64,000 nt of DNA from an uncultured Holophagaceae bacterium (GTDB lineage Bacteria; Acidobacteriota; Holophagae; Holophagales; Holophagaceae), in the NCBI GenBank assembly GCA_903884655.1, contig CAISFO010000033.1, forward strand, positions 62,001 through 126,000, in the 5' to 3' direction. The notes beneath the pieces are model-generated. The model was not told where the DNA came from and did no database searches. It worked only from the letters and a program-made list of their open reading frames with translations. How positions within the stretch are numbered: position 1 is the first letter of the stretch; every line of letters starts with the position of its first letter. Positions 44,217 to 52,854 of the stretch are shown here, one piece after another. Position numbers and translations under genes: made by a program.

Positions 44217-47200
44217 ATGTCCTGGTGGAAACTCCCCCTAGTCATCCTGGCCGTGGTCGGTGCTGTGTGGCCCGCAGAGGAAGCAAAGCGAAAATGGGAT
44301 GTGAATGCTCCTCCGGGCGAGAAGAGCGTCGTGAAGCTGGACACCCGCACTGGCACCTGGATGACCGTGGACGTCAGTCCCGACGGGAAGCAGATTCTCT
44401 TCGATCTTCTGGGGGACCTTTATGTCATGCCCATCAGCGGGGGCGAGGCCAAGGCCCTGACGCATTCCATGGCCTGGGAGAACCAAGCGCGCTTTTCCCC
44501 CGATGGCAGACGCATCACCTATATGAGTGATGCTGGAGGCGGGGACAACATCTGGGTCATGGACGCCGACGGTGCCAACGCCCATGCCCTCACCAACGAG
44601 GACTTCCGCCTTCTCAGCAACCCTGTCTGGCATCCCGGCGACGATTACATTGTTGCCCGGAAACATTTCACGGGAACCCGCTCCCTCGGCTCGGGTGAGC
44701 TCTGGATGTACCACGTCGGTGGCGGCAAGGGCATCCAACTCGTGGAAAAACCCAACTGGCAGAAGGACCTGGGCGAACCCGCCTTCTCTCCGGACGGCCG
44801 GTATCTTTACTACTCCCGGGATACGACTCCCGGCCAGTCCTTTGAATACAACCGGGATTCCAACGGCCGGATCTTTGAAATCCTACGCCTGGACCTACGG
44901 AACGGCCGAAGCAGACCCCTGGTGAGCGGCCCCGGTGGCTCAATCAGGCCCATCCCATCTCCGGATGGCAAACACCTGGCGTTTGTGCGACGGGTGCGTA
45001 ACCAGAGCACGCTCTTCCTGAAGAACCTCGAGGATGGTCGCGAGTTCCCGGTGTGGAGCGGACTGGAGCGGGACCTCCAGGAGGCCTGGTCCGTGCATGG
45101 GGTGTATCCCGCCTTCAGTTGGACTCCGGGTGGGCAGCACCTGGTCGTGTGGGCCCAAGGCAAGATCTGGAACGTGGACTGGAAGAGCAAGACCGCCCGG
45201 GAAATTCCCTTCCATGTGACCGACACCCGCCAGGTGCTGAAGGCCGTGCGTTTCGAGACTCCCGTGGCTCCGGAAACTTTCGACGTCAAGATGTTGCGCT
45301 GGGTCAATGTGGCGCCTCAGGGCGAGGCGGTCGTCTACTCCGCCCTGGGCCACCTCTATGCCAAGCCCCTGCCCGAGGGCCCGGCCCGTCGCCTTACCAA
45401 ACAAACGGACCACTTCGAGTTCTTTCCCCGATTTTCCCCGAATGGGCGGGAGGTGGTGTTCGTGACCTGGGACGACGAGGCCATGGGCACTGTGCGCAAA
45501 CTCGACCTCGGTTCCGGCCGCGAATCGATCCTGGTCAAGGAACCGGGCAAGTACAGCGAGCCTTGTTTCTCCCCTGACGGCAGTACGGTGGCATTCGTGA
45601 AGTCCCGCGGTGGCTACCTCACCTCCCCCTGGCACGCCATGGAAACCGGAGTTTTCACGGTTGCCTCAAATGGCCAGGGCACTCCGGTTCGTGTGACGGA
45701 AGATGGTGAAGCCCCCCAGTTCAGCCCAGACGGTACAGCGGTTTATGTCACGCGTTCCGGGGTGGAGAAGGAGGTGGATCTTTACAGCAAGCTGGTGCGC
45801 ATCAACCTGGTCGGAGACGCCACAGGCAACCGGGAGACGGACATCGCCACCAGCGAATTCGCCACGGAGTTCGCCATTTCCCCGAACGGGAAGTGGCTGT
45901 CCTTCGTGGAACGCTTCCACACCTATGTCACTCCCCTGCCCGGCTCCAGCAAGCCCCTGCGCCTGAGTCCGAAAATGGACACCCTCCCAGTGCAGCAATT
46001 GGACGTAAACGCTGGACACTACATGCACTGGTCTGGCGACAGCAGCAAGGTGTATTTCTCCTTGGGCGACGAACTGTTTACCAGTGAACTGAAGCATGCC
46101 TTCGCCTTCATGCCCGGCGCGCCCAAGGAATTGCCCAAGGTTGCAGAGCATGGCCTCAAGATCGGCTTCCGACAGGCTGCTGACAAGCCAAAGGCGGTTA
46201 CTGCCATCACCGGCGCCCGCATCATTACCATGAAGGGCGACGAGGTCATCGAGAACGGCACCCTGGTCATCGAGGACAATCGCATCTCCGCCGTGGGAAG
46301 TGGCCTTCAAGCTCCAGTCGGGGCGACCATCATCGACGGGAAGGGACGCACCATCATTCCCGGCCTCATCGATGTCCATTGGCATGGAGGCATGGGCGAG
46401 GACGAGATCATTCCTCAGCAGAGCTGGGTCAACTACGCCTCCCTGGCCTTCGGCGTGACAACCATCCATGACCCCTCCAACTCCACCACAGAAATCTTTA
46501 CTCAAGCTGAGCTCCAGAAGGCGGGAGCTGTCGTGGGCCCACGCATCTTCTCCACCGGGACCATCCTGTACGGCGCCAAGTCCAGCTTCACAGCCGTGGT
46601 GAATAGCGAAGAGGATGCCCTCACTCACCTCAAGCGCATGAAGGCCGCAGGCGCCATCAGCGTCAAGAGCTACAACCAGCCTCGGCGCGACCAACGTCAG
46701 CAGATTCTGGAAGCCGCTCGCAGGACCGGCATGATGGTGGTACCCGAAGGGGCCTCGCTGTTCCAGTCCAACATGAACATGATCGTCGATGGACACACCG
46801 GCATCGAGCACGCCATCCCGGTACCCATCGCCTACGACGATGTGAAGCAACTCTGGTCACAGACCCAGGTTGGCTACACCCCTACGCTGATCGTAGGCTA
46901 CGGCGGCTTGGACGGTGAACACTACTTCTATGACACCACTGAAGTCTGGCGCCATCCGATCCTGTCCGCCTTCGTGCCCAAGGCCATCCTGGAGCCCCGA
47001 AGCATCCGTCGGCAGAAAGCGCCCCTGGAGGACTACAACGTCTTCCGCATTGCCAAGACAGCTACTGAGCTCCTCCATGCTGGCGTGCCTGTGAACATTG
47101 GAGCCCATGGTCAGCGCGAAGGCTTGGGCGCCCACTGGGAGATGTGGATGTTCGGGCTGGGCGGCATGACTTCCCTGGAAGCGATCCGGGCTGCCACCCT

Positions 47201-47471
47201 TAGTCCCGCCCGCTACCTGGGCATGGAGAAGGAGATCGGCTCCCTTGAAAAAGGCAAGTTGGCAGACCTTGTCATCCTGGACGGGGACATCCTGGGAGAC
47301 ATTCGCCAATCCGACAGGATCCACTCCGTCATGATCAACGGCCGCCTCTACGACCTGCCAACCATGAACGAAGTGAGTCCCCGGAAGAAGCCTCGGAAAG
47401 CCTTCTTCTTCGAAACCAAGGACGGCAGCGCGGTACCGGTTAATGCATTCACCCATGGTGATGGAGACTGA
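44217..47471 (+). CDS. Secreted beta-propeller amidohydrolase
   Basis: A 1084-residue protein with a signal peptide (LPLVILAVVGAVWPAEEA). Residues about 40-640 carry many WD40-like PD40 repeats (VSPDGKQILFDL, FSPDGRRITYMSD, FSPDGSTVAFVKS) forming one or two propellers. From about 655 an amidohydrolase domain follows: IIPGLIDVHWHGG (HxH), a probable metal-bridging Lys in ISVKSYNQ, GIEHAIP, and LSPARYLGMEKEIGSLEKGKLADLVILDGD. Such fusions are thought to act on peptides or cyclic amides outside the cytoplasm. GGAGCGTGCA precedes the ATG. Confidence 0.9.
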   Translation: MSWWKLPLVILAVVGAVWPAEEAKRKWDVNAPPGEKSVVKLDTRTGTWMTVDVSPDGKQILFDLLGDLYVMPISGGEAKALTHSMAWENQARFSPDGRRITYMSDAGGGDNIWVMDADGANAHALTNEDFRLLSNPVWHPGDDYIVARKHFTGTRSLGSGELWMYHVGGGKGIQLVEKPNWQKDLGEPAFSPDGRYLYYSRDTTPGQSFEYNRDSNGRIFEILRLDLRNGRSRPLVSGPGGSIRPIPSPDGKHLAFVRRVRNQSTLFLKNLEDGREFPVWSGLERDLQEAWSVHGVYPAFSWTPGGQHLVVWAQGKIWNVDWKSKTAREIPFHVTDTRQVLKAVRFETPVAPETFDVKMLRWVNVAPQGEAVVYSALGHLYAKPLPEGPARRLTKQTDHFEFFPRFSPNGREVVFVTWDDEAMGTVRKLDLGSGRESILVKEPGKYSEPCFSPDGSTVAFVKSRGGYLTSPWHAMETGVFTVASNGQGTPVRVTEDGEAPQFSPDGTAVYVTRSGVEKEVDLYSKLVRINLVGDATGNRETDIATSEFATEFAISPNGKWLSFVERFHTYVTPLPGSSKPLRLSPKMDTLPVQQLDVNAGHYMHWSGDSSKVYFSLGDELFTSELKHAFAFMPGAPKELPKVAEHGLKIGFRQAADKPKAVTAITGARIITMKGDEVIENGTLVIEDNRISAVGSGLQAPVGATIIDGKGRTIIPGLIDVHWHGGMGEDEIIPQQSWVNYASLAFGVTTIHDPSNSTTEIFTQAELQKAGAVVGPRIFSTGTILYGAKSSFTAVVNSEEDALTHLKRMKAAGAISVKSYNQPRRDQRQQILEAARRTGMMVVPEGASLFQSNMNMIVDGHTGIEHAIPVPIAYDDVKQLWSQTQVGYTPTLIVGYGGLDGEHYFYDTTEVWRHPILSAFVPKAILEPRSIRRQKAPLEDYNVFRIAKTATELLHAGVPVNIGAHGQREGLGAHWEMWMFGLGGMTSLEAIRAATLSPARYLGMEKEIGSLEKGKLADLVILDGDILGDIRQSDRIHSVMINGRLYDLPTMNEVSPRKKPRKAFFFETKDGSAVPVNAFTHGDGD

Positions 47472-47882
47472 AAACACCGGACCTGGGTCTGACCTTCTCA
47501 CTGCGCGTGTGTCCGATCTGTTTGGGGACCATTCGCCAAGGCTTGCGAGTTCGATTCGACCCCAGGGCTACACAAGGCTGAAAGCCAGAACCAGACTGAA
47601 GAATCAACTACCGATTTAGCGAAAGACCTGGAACATCTGGACTGGTTGTTCGGGAGGACGTCGATCCTGCCAGCTTCGGGTCGGTGTCCTTCCGGCAGCT
47701 ACTCGCCGAAAGGGTTTGGCTTCCCGGAACCCCAATCTGGCTGCTTGACGTTCCCCCAACAGCAGAGAGGCCACGCCTGTTCGGCCCAAAGCACTCCAAC
47801 AGTCGGTACAAATTTTTCGGGAACCCAAGATACCTGCAGTTTGGATTGAGTCGGTGCCAGTCAGGTGGGTTCAGGTTCGGAT
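47472..47882. other. Intergenic stretch without a supportable gene
   Basis: Only overlapping short frames on both strands with no signal peptide, motif or Shine-Dalgarno sequence. GC content is below that of the flanks. Confidence 0.5.
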
Positions 47883-49901
47883 TCAGTTTCCGGCAGCCTG
47901 ATCAGCTGGGCTCCCCGGGACCACATGGTTAAGCCGCTTGTCAGGTTGGGCTCGATTCGATAGCGGGCCTCCGATGAAGATGAGCGTCTCCGCCTCCGCC
48001 ACCCGCAGGCCTTCGTCGTCGAGCACTCCCGCGGCGTGGAGCTTTGCGAGTAGGTCACCCACCCTCGCTTCCCAGGCAGGTGTGAGTGCGCCGCGCCTGC
48101 GGTACATTTCATAGCGCACTGGATTCGGGATCACGGTTGCGAGCAGGGCAGCCTCCTTGGGGCTCAGGGCGCGTGCATCCTTGCCGAACCAGTGCTGGGC
48201 TGCCTCGCCGATCCCGATCACACCGTCACCCCACTCCGCCAGGTTGAGATAGATTTCGAGGATCCGGCGCTTCCCCACCGCCACCTCGAGCGCGACGGTT
48301 GCGAGTGCCTCGCGAGCCTTGCGCGACAGCGTGCGGTCGTGCGACAGGAAAAGATTCTTCGCGAGCTGCTGGGTGAGGGTGGAAGCGCCGCGCAGTCGGC
48401 CCCCATTCGACAAGGCCTCCTGGACTTCGGACAGGTCGAACCCCTTGTGTCCGTAGAACCCGGCGTCCTCGCTTTCGAGCACTGCCCGGACGAGGTGGTT
48501 CGGAAGCTCGCTCAGTGGGACGAACGCAGGGTTATCCGGGCCGATGAACACCCGCCGCGTACCGCCACGCGTGAGGTGCGCCTCGTAGACAAAGGGGTGC
48601 GAGAAATCGGGTCCCCCGCTGACCAGTGCCGACGCGAGGTGGTTCAGTTCCACCTCACCATCGAGCCGCCATGCGACCGGCCGGCGAAGCGGACCGGCGA
48701 TTTTGATAGCACCGGCGAGGTTGCCCGTGAGCCCCGGGGCTCCGCCCGGAGGGGCGAGTGTCGGGGGGAGTGATGCGGCGAGGACCGTCCAGTCCACCGA
48801 GGTCGCGTGAACCGAGAGCTCGAAGTGAGGCTCGGGACGCGCCGCAACCGAGAGCGCAACTTTCAGCGCGGCCCGGCCCGCTTCGTCCAGGGCCACCCTT
48901 CCGTCCACCAGGGCCGCAGTCCGCGCGTCAGCGTCCCAGCGCACGCGACCCTCCAGGTGGACTGCGAGGGGGCTCACAGGCTCGGGAGCGAGCCACGCCG
49001 CGAATACCGCGAGGTTGCGTGCGGCGAGGGTGAGACGGCCCTCACCCTGTGAGAGCGCCACAAGGTGCGGCGCCTCGAACGAGAGGTCGACCGCGCCGGC
49101 TCGGATCTCGAAGGGAAGGTCCGCGCGCAGGTTTGCTGGGAGCGCCTCGGCACCCAGCCCGAGAAGCCGGATCTGCAGTGCGCCAGGGCCGCCGCCCCAC
49201 CTGACCTCGATGGCTCCCTCGGCGCGCCCTGGCCCCTCGGTTGCGATCGAGGCCTCGGTGCGCTCTCCCAGGCGATTGAAGTGAATGCGTCCGCCCAGCG
49301 GACCCAAGACAATGGGTGGATGCCTGGACGGCGGGCCTTCGATACAAACCTCCAGCCCAGAGAAAGCCACCACCGGCGGTTCAGGCGCATCGTGTCCCGG
49401 CCCTGAGCTGGTCGCCCGCGACTTGCCCGGGCGGAGGGCGCCGAAGAGGTCCGCGAGACGCTCCCCCTGCCCACCCGCCTGGAGGTGCACACCTTGAAGG
49501 GTGACCCCTCCAGCCTCCAGGTGACCTCTGATCAGGCGCCAAAGACGGAGTTGAACGGTGACTCGGTCAACCACGAGGAGCGGCGTCCTCTCCCCGGGCG
49601 GGCCGAGCACGACCCGTCCCATGACGAGTCGGAACGCAGCATCGACACTTACCGCTCCCTCGAGGCGAGCGCCTGGGAGCCGGGTGACAAGCGCGGCGAC
49701 GACGCGTTCGCGGAGAGCACCCTGGGCGGGTGCAGAGCGGAGCAGCGTCAGGGCACCAAGATAAAGGAGGATCCCCAGGACCAGCGCCCCACCGGGCGCA
49801 ATCCACCGCCACTGGGTGCGCGCTAGGGCACCCGCTGGTTGCAGCAGCCCAGGACGTTCGGGCTGAAGGCGAGGGGATTGGATAAAAGGGATGTGAGGCA
49901 C
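47883..49901 (-). CDS. AsmA-like / GT51 peptidoglycan transglycosylase fusion
   Basis: A 672-residue protein. One N-terminal transmembrane helix (ALVLGILLYLGALTLL) is followed by an AsmA-like beta region (about 60-440; GARLEGAVSVDAAF, PLGGRIHFNRLGE). The GT51 glycosyltransferase domain has all its motifs: VLESEDAGFYGHKGFD (catalytic Glu), RGASTLTQQLAKNLFL, RKAREALATVALE and KRRILEIYLNLAEWGDGVIGIGEAAQHWFG. No transpeptidase domain. It would polymerise lipid II on the outer face of the inner membrane. The GC-rich codon use differs slightly from neighbours. Confidence 0.87.
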   Translation of the reverse strand: MPHIPFIQSPRLQPERPGLLQPAGALARTQWRWIAPGGALVLGILLYLGALTLLRSAPAQGALRERVVAALVTRLPGARLEGAVSVDAAFRLVMGRVVLGPPGERTPLLVVDRVTVQLRLWRLIRGHLEAGGVTLQGVHLQAGGQGERLADLFGALRPGKSRATSSGPGHDAPEPPVVAFSGLEVCIEGPPSRHPPIVLGPLGGRIHFNRLGERTEASIATEGPGRAEGAIEVRWGGGPGALQIRLLGLGAEALPANLRADLPFEIRAGAVDLSFEAPHLVALSQGEGRLTLAARNLAVFAAWLAPEPVSPLAVHLEGRVRWDADARTAALVDGRVALDEAGRAALKVALSVAARPEPHFELSVHATSVDWTVLAASLPPTLAPPGGAPGLTGNLAGAIKIAGPLRRPVAWRLDGEVELNHLASALVSGGPDFSHPFVYEAHLTRGGTRRVFIGPDNPAFVPLSELPNHLVRAVLESEDAGFYGHKGFDLSEVQEALSNGGRLRGASTLTQQLAKNLFLSHDRTLSRKAREALATVALEVAVGKRRILEIYLNLAEWGDGVIGIGEAAQHWFGKDARALSPKEAALLATVIPNPVRYEMYRRRGALTPAWEARVGDLLAKLHAAGVLDDEGLRVAEAETLIFIGGPLSNRAQPDKRLNHVVPGSPADQAAGN

Positions 49902-50005
49902 GAGATTCTGCTGTTGAGAGACCAGGAGGGTGGACAGACCGGGACGCAGGAGAGGTCTCTGTTGATATTGACCCCGAAGGTGCCTTCGCGCTTCTGGCTT
50001 CGATT

Positions 50006-50266
50006 TTGTTGCTCGTTCCAGGCATGGTCTCGGCCCACACCCACCAGGAGGTCATGGGCACTGTCAAGGTCATCGATTCAACGTGGATCGCGTTGATGGT
50101 GACGGGTGGCAAGGTGGTTGCCGTCTCCATTACCAAGACCAGCATGGTTATGCGTGGAAAGGACATGGTGGGGGCCGATCAAGTGCAGCCAGGAATGGAT
50201 GTCGTGGTGGTGCTTGCTGAGGACGATCAAGACAGCGGAAAGCAACAAACTCGTCGGGGCCCCTAA
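50006..50266 (+). CDS. Possible small secreted OB-fold-like protein (start uncertain)
   Basis: The frame reads a signal-peptide-like ALLASILLLVPGMVSAHTHQ followed by EVMGTVKVIDSTWIALMVTGGKVVAVSITKTSMVMRGK, which resembles small periplasmic beta-barrel proteins with a GTV-x-I repeat. No ATG or Shine-Dalgarno sequence fits its N-terminus (a TTG is used here), and the tail QQTRRGP looks degenerate. It may be a decayed gene. Confidence 0.4.
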   Translation: MLLVPGMVSAHTHQEVMGTVKVIDSTWIALMVTGGKVVAVSITKTSMVMRGKDMVGADQVQPGMDVVVVLAEDDQDSGKQQTRRGP

Positions 50267-50452
50267 GAAGAAATCGTCTTCGCCCAGGCCGTCTTCTCCT
50301 CCGCCCAATTGATTGGGTCCGGTGCAGAACCTGACCCAGTCTTGAGTCGGTAATTTCCTCCAGACTTTCGAACGGGGGTGGTCCGTGGCGTCCAGGGCGG
50401 CCACGAATCCGGGTCCGCAAGAACAGCCTGGACGACAGTTGTCATTCCGGGT

Positions 50453-51301
50453 TCACGGAAGGAGGGCAACGGCAGTCGGATGGGGGAGCCTCTCCGCGGC
50501 TGGCTCCGTTGAGGCTGGGAGCGCAGCGCAGGTCCAATCCAGATGCGCCGAGAGTGCGGCATGGTCCGAGATCTTCGACCAGGGCTTTCCGGAATGCATC
50601 TCGGCCTGTTGGACCTTGAAGCCGCGCACATAGATGCGGTCCAGCCGCAGCATGGGGCGCTTGGAGGGGAAACTCCGCCCGGGCGAATGGAGACCCCCAA
50701 ATGCGCCGCCGAAGGCCTCGGTCATCCCAAGGCGATGGGCCAGCAGTTCATCGGCCTCGTTCCGCCAGTCGTTGAAGTCACCGGCGATGATGAGCGGCGA
50801 GTCGGCGTCGGCAATGCCCTCAAGGTATCCTGCGAGAGCATCCATTTGCCGGCGCCGGGAGCGGGCAAACACCGAAAGATGGACACAGACGCAATGAAGC
50901 GCCTTCGGCAGGCCTGGCAGGGGAATGGTGCAATGCAGCAAGCCTCGACGCTCGAACCTCAGTTGAGTGACATCCTGATTGTGTGAATGCTCTATCGGAA
51001 AACGGGCGAGGATGGCATTGCCATGGTGCCCGTGTCCGTAGATCACGTTGCCTCCATAGGCGGTCGACTGCCAGACACCCTCGGCCAGGAATTCATACTG
51101 GGGCTTGTAGGGCCAGGCTTCGAATTTCTTGGCATTCCTGCTGTTCAGTCCCTGGACCTCCTGGAGAAACACGATGTCCGGACCCAGGTTCCGCAATTGC
51201 TCCCGAAGCTCATGCACCATCAGATGCTGATGGAATTGCGAGAACCCCTTGTGGATGTTGTAGGTGACGATGTGGAGTCGCATATGGTCCGTGGCGTTCA
51301 C
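50453..51301 (-). CDS. Endonuclease/exonuclease/phosphatase-family hydrolase
   Basis: About 276-282 residues, no signal peptide. The EEP-fold active-site blocks are in order: TYNIHKGF (Asn), IVFLQEVQG (Glu), CVHLSVF (His), IAGDFNDWR (Asp/Asn) and ISDHAALSAHL (Asp/His). YbhP-like proteins share the TYNIHKG start. Substrate unknown (nucleic acid or phospholipid-type diester). The GTG at 51301 or the ATG at 51283 may be the start; neither has a strong Shine-Dalgarno sequence. Confidence 0.87.
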   Translation of the reverse strand: MNATDHMRLHIVTYNIHKGFSQFHQHLMVHELREQLRNLGPDIVFLQEVQGLNSRNAKKFEAWPYKPQYEFLAEGVWQSTAYGGNVIYGHGHHGNAILARFPIEHSHNQDVTQLRFERRGLLHCTIPLPGLPKALHCVCVHLSVFARSRRRQMDALAGYLEGIADADSPLIIAGDFNDWRNEADELLAHRLGMTEAFGGAFGGLHSPGRSFPSKRPMLRLDRIYVRGFKVQQAEMHSGKPWSKISDHAALSAHLDWTCAALPASTEPAAERLPHPTAVALLP

Positions 51302-51381
51302 GAGAGTGAGAAGATCCTATCCTGCGCCTGGGTGACTGCCCTTTCTCGCGGGGAAGGCTTTCAAAAGAGGAAGTCGACGGC

Positions 51382-51648
51382 CTAATCCGCCTGCCTGTCC
51401 GCCTCCTCCTCCTGCAGGTCTGCGAAGAGATCCTCCACACCTTCGCGGCTCTCTGGAGTCACTTCTCCGACCAGGGCCTCGGTCACGTCATCTTCTGTCA
51501 GTGACCAGCTGACCTGCTCATGAAGAGGCTTCTCCCGCCTTTCCACGGATACCGGGGTTGGCTCTTCCGGAAACACCACCCCCATGGATTCCGATTCCTC
51601 CTGGGTCAGGTTCAAGCCGTCCTTCCTCTTGGTTTTTCGGGAACCCAT
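51382..51648 (-). CDS. Small acidic protein of unknown function
   Basis: An 88-residue hydrophilic protein with a basic N-terminus (MGSRKTKRKDG) and an acidic rest (LTEDDVTEALVGEVTPESREGVEDLFADLQEEEAD). No motif recognised. It follows the CsbD gene at 6 nt on the same strand, so it is probably co-transcribed with it and possibly stress related. Confidence 0.6.
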   Translation of the reverse strand: MGSRKTKRKDGLNLTQEESESMGVVFPEEPTPVSVERREKPLHEQVSWSLTEDDVTEALVGEVTPESREGVEDLFADLQEEEADRQAD

Positions 51649-51654
51649 GGGCGC

Positions 51655-51834
51655 CTACTTGCCCAGGACCTTTTCCACTTGGCCCACCTTCTTCTGAACG
51701 CGGCCGCCGGTCTTCTCGGCGGTTCCTTCGGATTCAAGGCGAGGGTTGTCGGTCACCTTCCCGGCGATCTCCTTGACCTTGCCCTTTAATACGTGGATGT
51801 TCCCTGCGACCTGGTCCTTCGTGCTTGATTTCAT
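51655..51834 (-). CDS. CsbD-family stress protein (missing from the ORF track)
   Basis: A 59-residue protein, just below the track cutoff. It reads MKSSTKDQVAGNIHVLKGKVKE then IAGKVTDNPRLESEGTAEKTGGRVQKKVGQ, the pattern of CsbD-like general stress proteins (KGxxKExxGKxTxxxxLExEGxxxKxxGxxQxxxG). GGAG stands 8 nt before the ATG. Co-oriented with the acidic small protein downstream. Confidence 0.85.
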   Translation of the reverse strand: MKSSTKDQVAGNIHVLKGKVKEIAGKVTDNPRLESEGTAEKTGGRVQKKVGQVEKVLGK

Positions 51835-51839
51835 GGTGC

Positions 51840-52377
51840 GATCTCCTTGAGGTCAGCCTGGAAGAGGACTTCCGGCACCCTGGGGTTACGCACCCTTCGA
51901 GCCACAACCTAAGGCCATTTAAGTATTTCATTTATAAGCACGGCTCCCCTGGTGCTCCTCGGTCATCCAATCAAATTGAAAGGTTGTGGGCCTCAAAACA
52001 GGGCCATTGTGGCCTTCTCCCCCTATGTGAGTGGGCTCATCTCTTGGGATCATGAACCTAGGGAGAGGCAGTCCGGGCAGGCTTCGAATCATTCCAGCCC
52101 ACGCTGATCAGTGCCCTCGAAATGGGCGTCTCTTTGGGGTTCCTGGACTGTCCCTCTGGGCGCCATCCGAGTTGAGTTTTCGGTTCCTGAGTTTCACGCG
52201 CGAATCATTTGGCGTGTCGAGAGGTCCCCTCCTGCGCGGGCCGGCAGTGATCTGGGATCCATTGACAAGTGCAAACGAAGGAGGGAGAGTCCAGGCACGT
52301 TTCCGCGCCGCCCGCATTGCCGGCCCGATTCGCGTGCAGAAGGAAAGCTCCGCTAGGCTGGAAACAGGAGGTGCTCT
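51840..52377. other. Intergenic region before the molybdenum hydroxylase genes
   Basis: No supportable ORF on either strand. It contains TTGACA at 52262 but no matching -10 box at proper distance. A strong AGGAGGTG lies just before the next gene. Confidence 0.4.
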
Positions 52378-52854
52378 ATGGCGCAGCCCATCCATTTCAC
52401 CCTGAACGGCAAGCCCGCGCACGTGTCTGCGGACCCCAAGCGGATGCTGGTGTGGGTGCTCCGGGAGGACCTGGGCCAGACCGGAACCAAGGTGGGCTGC
52501 GGTGCCGGTCTGTGTGGCGCCTGCACCGTCCTCGTGGACGGTGAGCCGACCTTGTCCTGCTCCACGCCTCTGGCGGACGTGGCCGGGAAGTCCGTGGTCA
52601 CCATTGAAGGTCTGGCCAAGGACGGGATCCTGCATCCCGTTCAGCAGGCTTTCCTGGAGCACAACGCCTTCCAGTGCGGCTACTGCACGCCCGGCATGAT
52701 CCTGCGGGCCTGCGCCCTCCTGATGAGGAAGCCGCGCGCCACCCGGGCCGAGATCCTGGAGCATATGGAGGGCAACCTCTGCCGCTGCGGCGCCCAGGTG
52801 CGGATCGTGACTGCGATCGAAGCGGCGGGCAAGGCGATGGGAGGTGCACAATGA
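52378..52854 (+). CDS. 2Fe-2S subunit of a molybdenum hydroxylase (IorA-like)
   Basis: A 158-residue protein of the xanthine oxidase small-subunit type. The plant-type 2Fe-2S motif CGAGLCGACTVLVDGEPTLSC and the second cluster motif CGYCTPGMIL...CRCG are complete. It passes electrons from the molybdenum site to an external acceptor, in the manner of isoquinoline 1-oxidoreductase alpha subunits. AGGAGGTG precedes the ATG. The stop overlaps the start of the large subunit (ATGA). Confidence 0.93.
   Translation: MAQPIHFTLNGKPAHVSADPKRMLVWVLREDLGQTGTKVGCGAGLCGACTVLVDGEPTLSCSTPLADVAGKSVVTIEGLAKDGILHPVQQAFLEHNAFQCGYCTPGMILRACALLMRKPRATRAEILEHMEGNLCRCGAQVRIVTAIEAAGKAMGGAQ

Noticed and set aside
47520-47590. 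A tRNA-like T-loop (GTTCGATTC) after the amidohydrolase gene
   Set aside because: The flanking bases do not pair into a T-stem and no acceptor or anticodon arm can be drawn.
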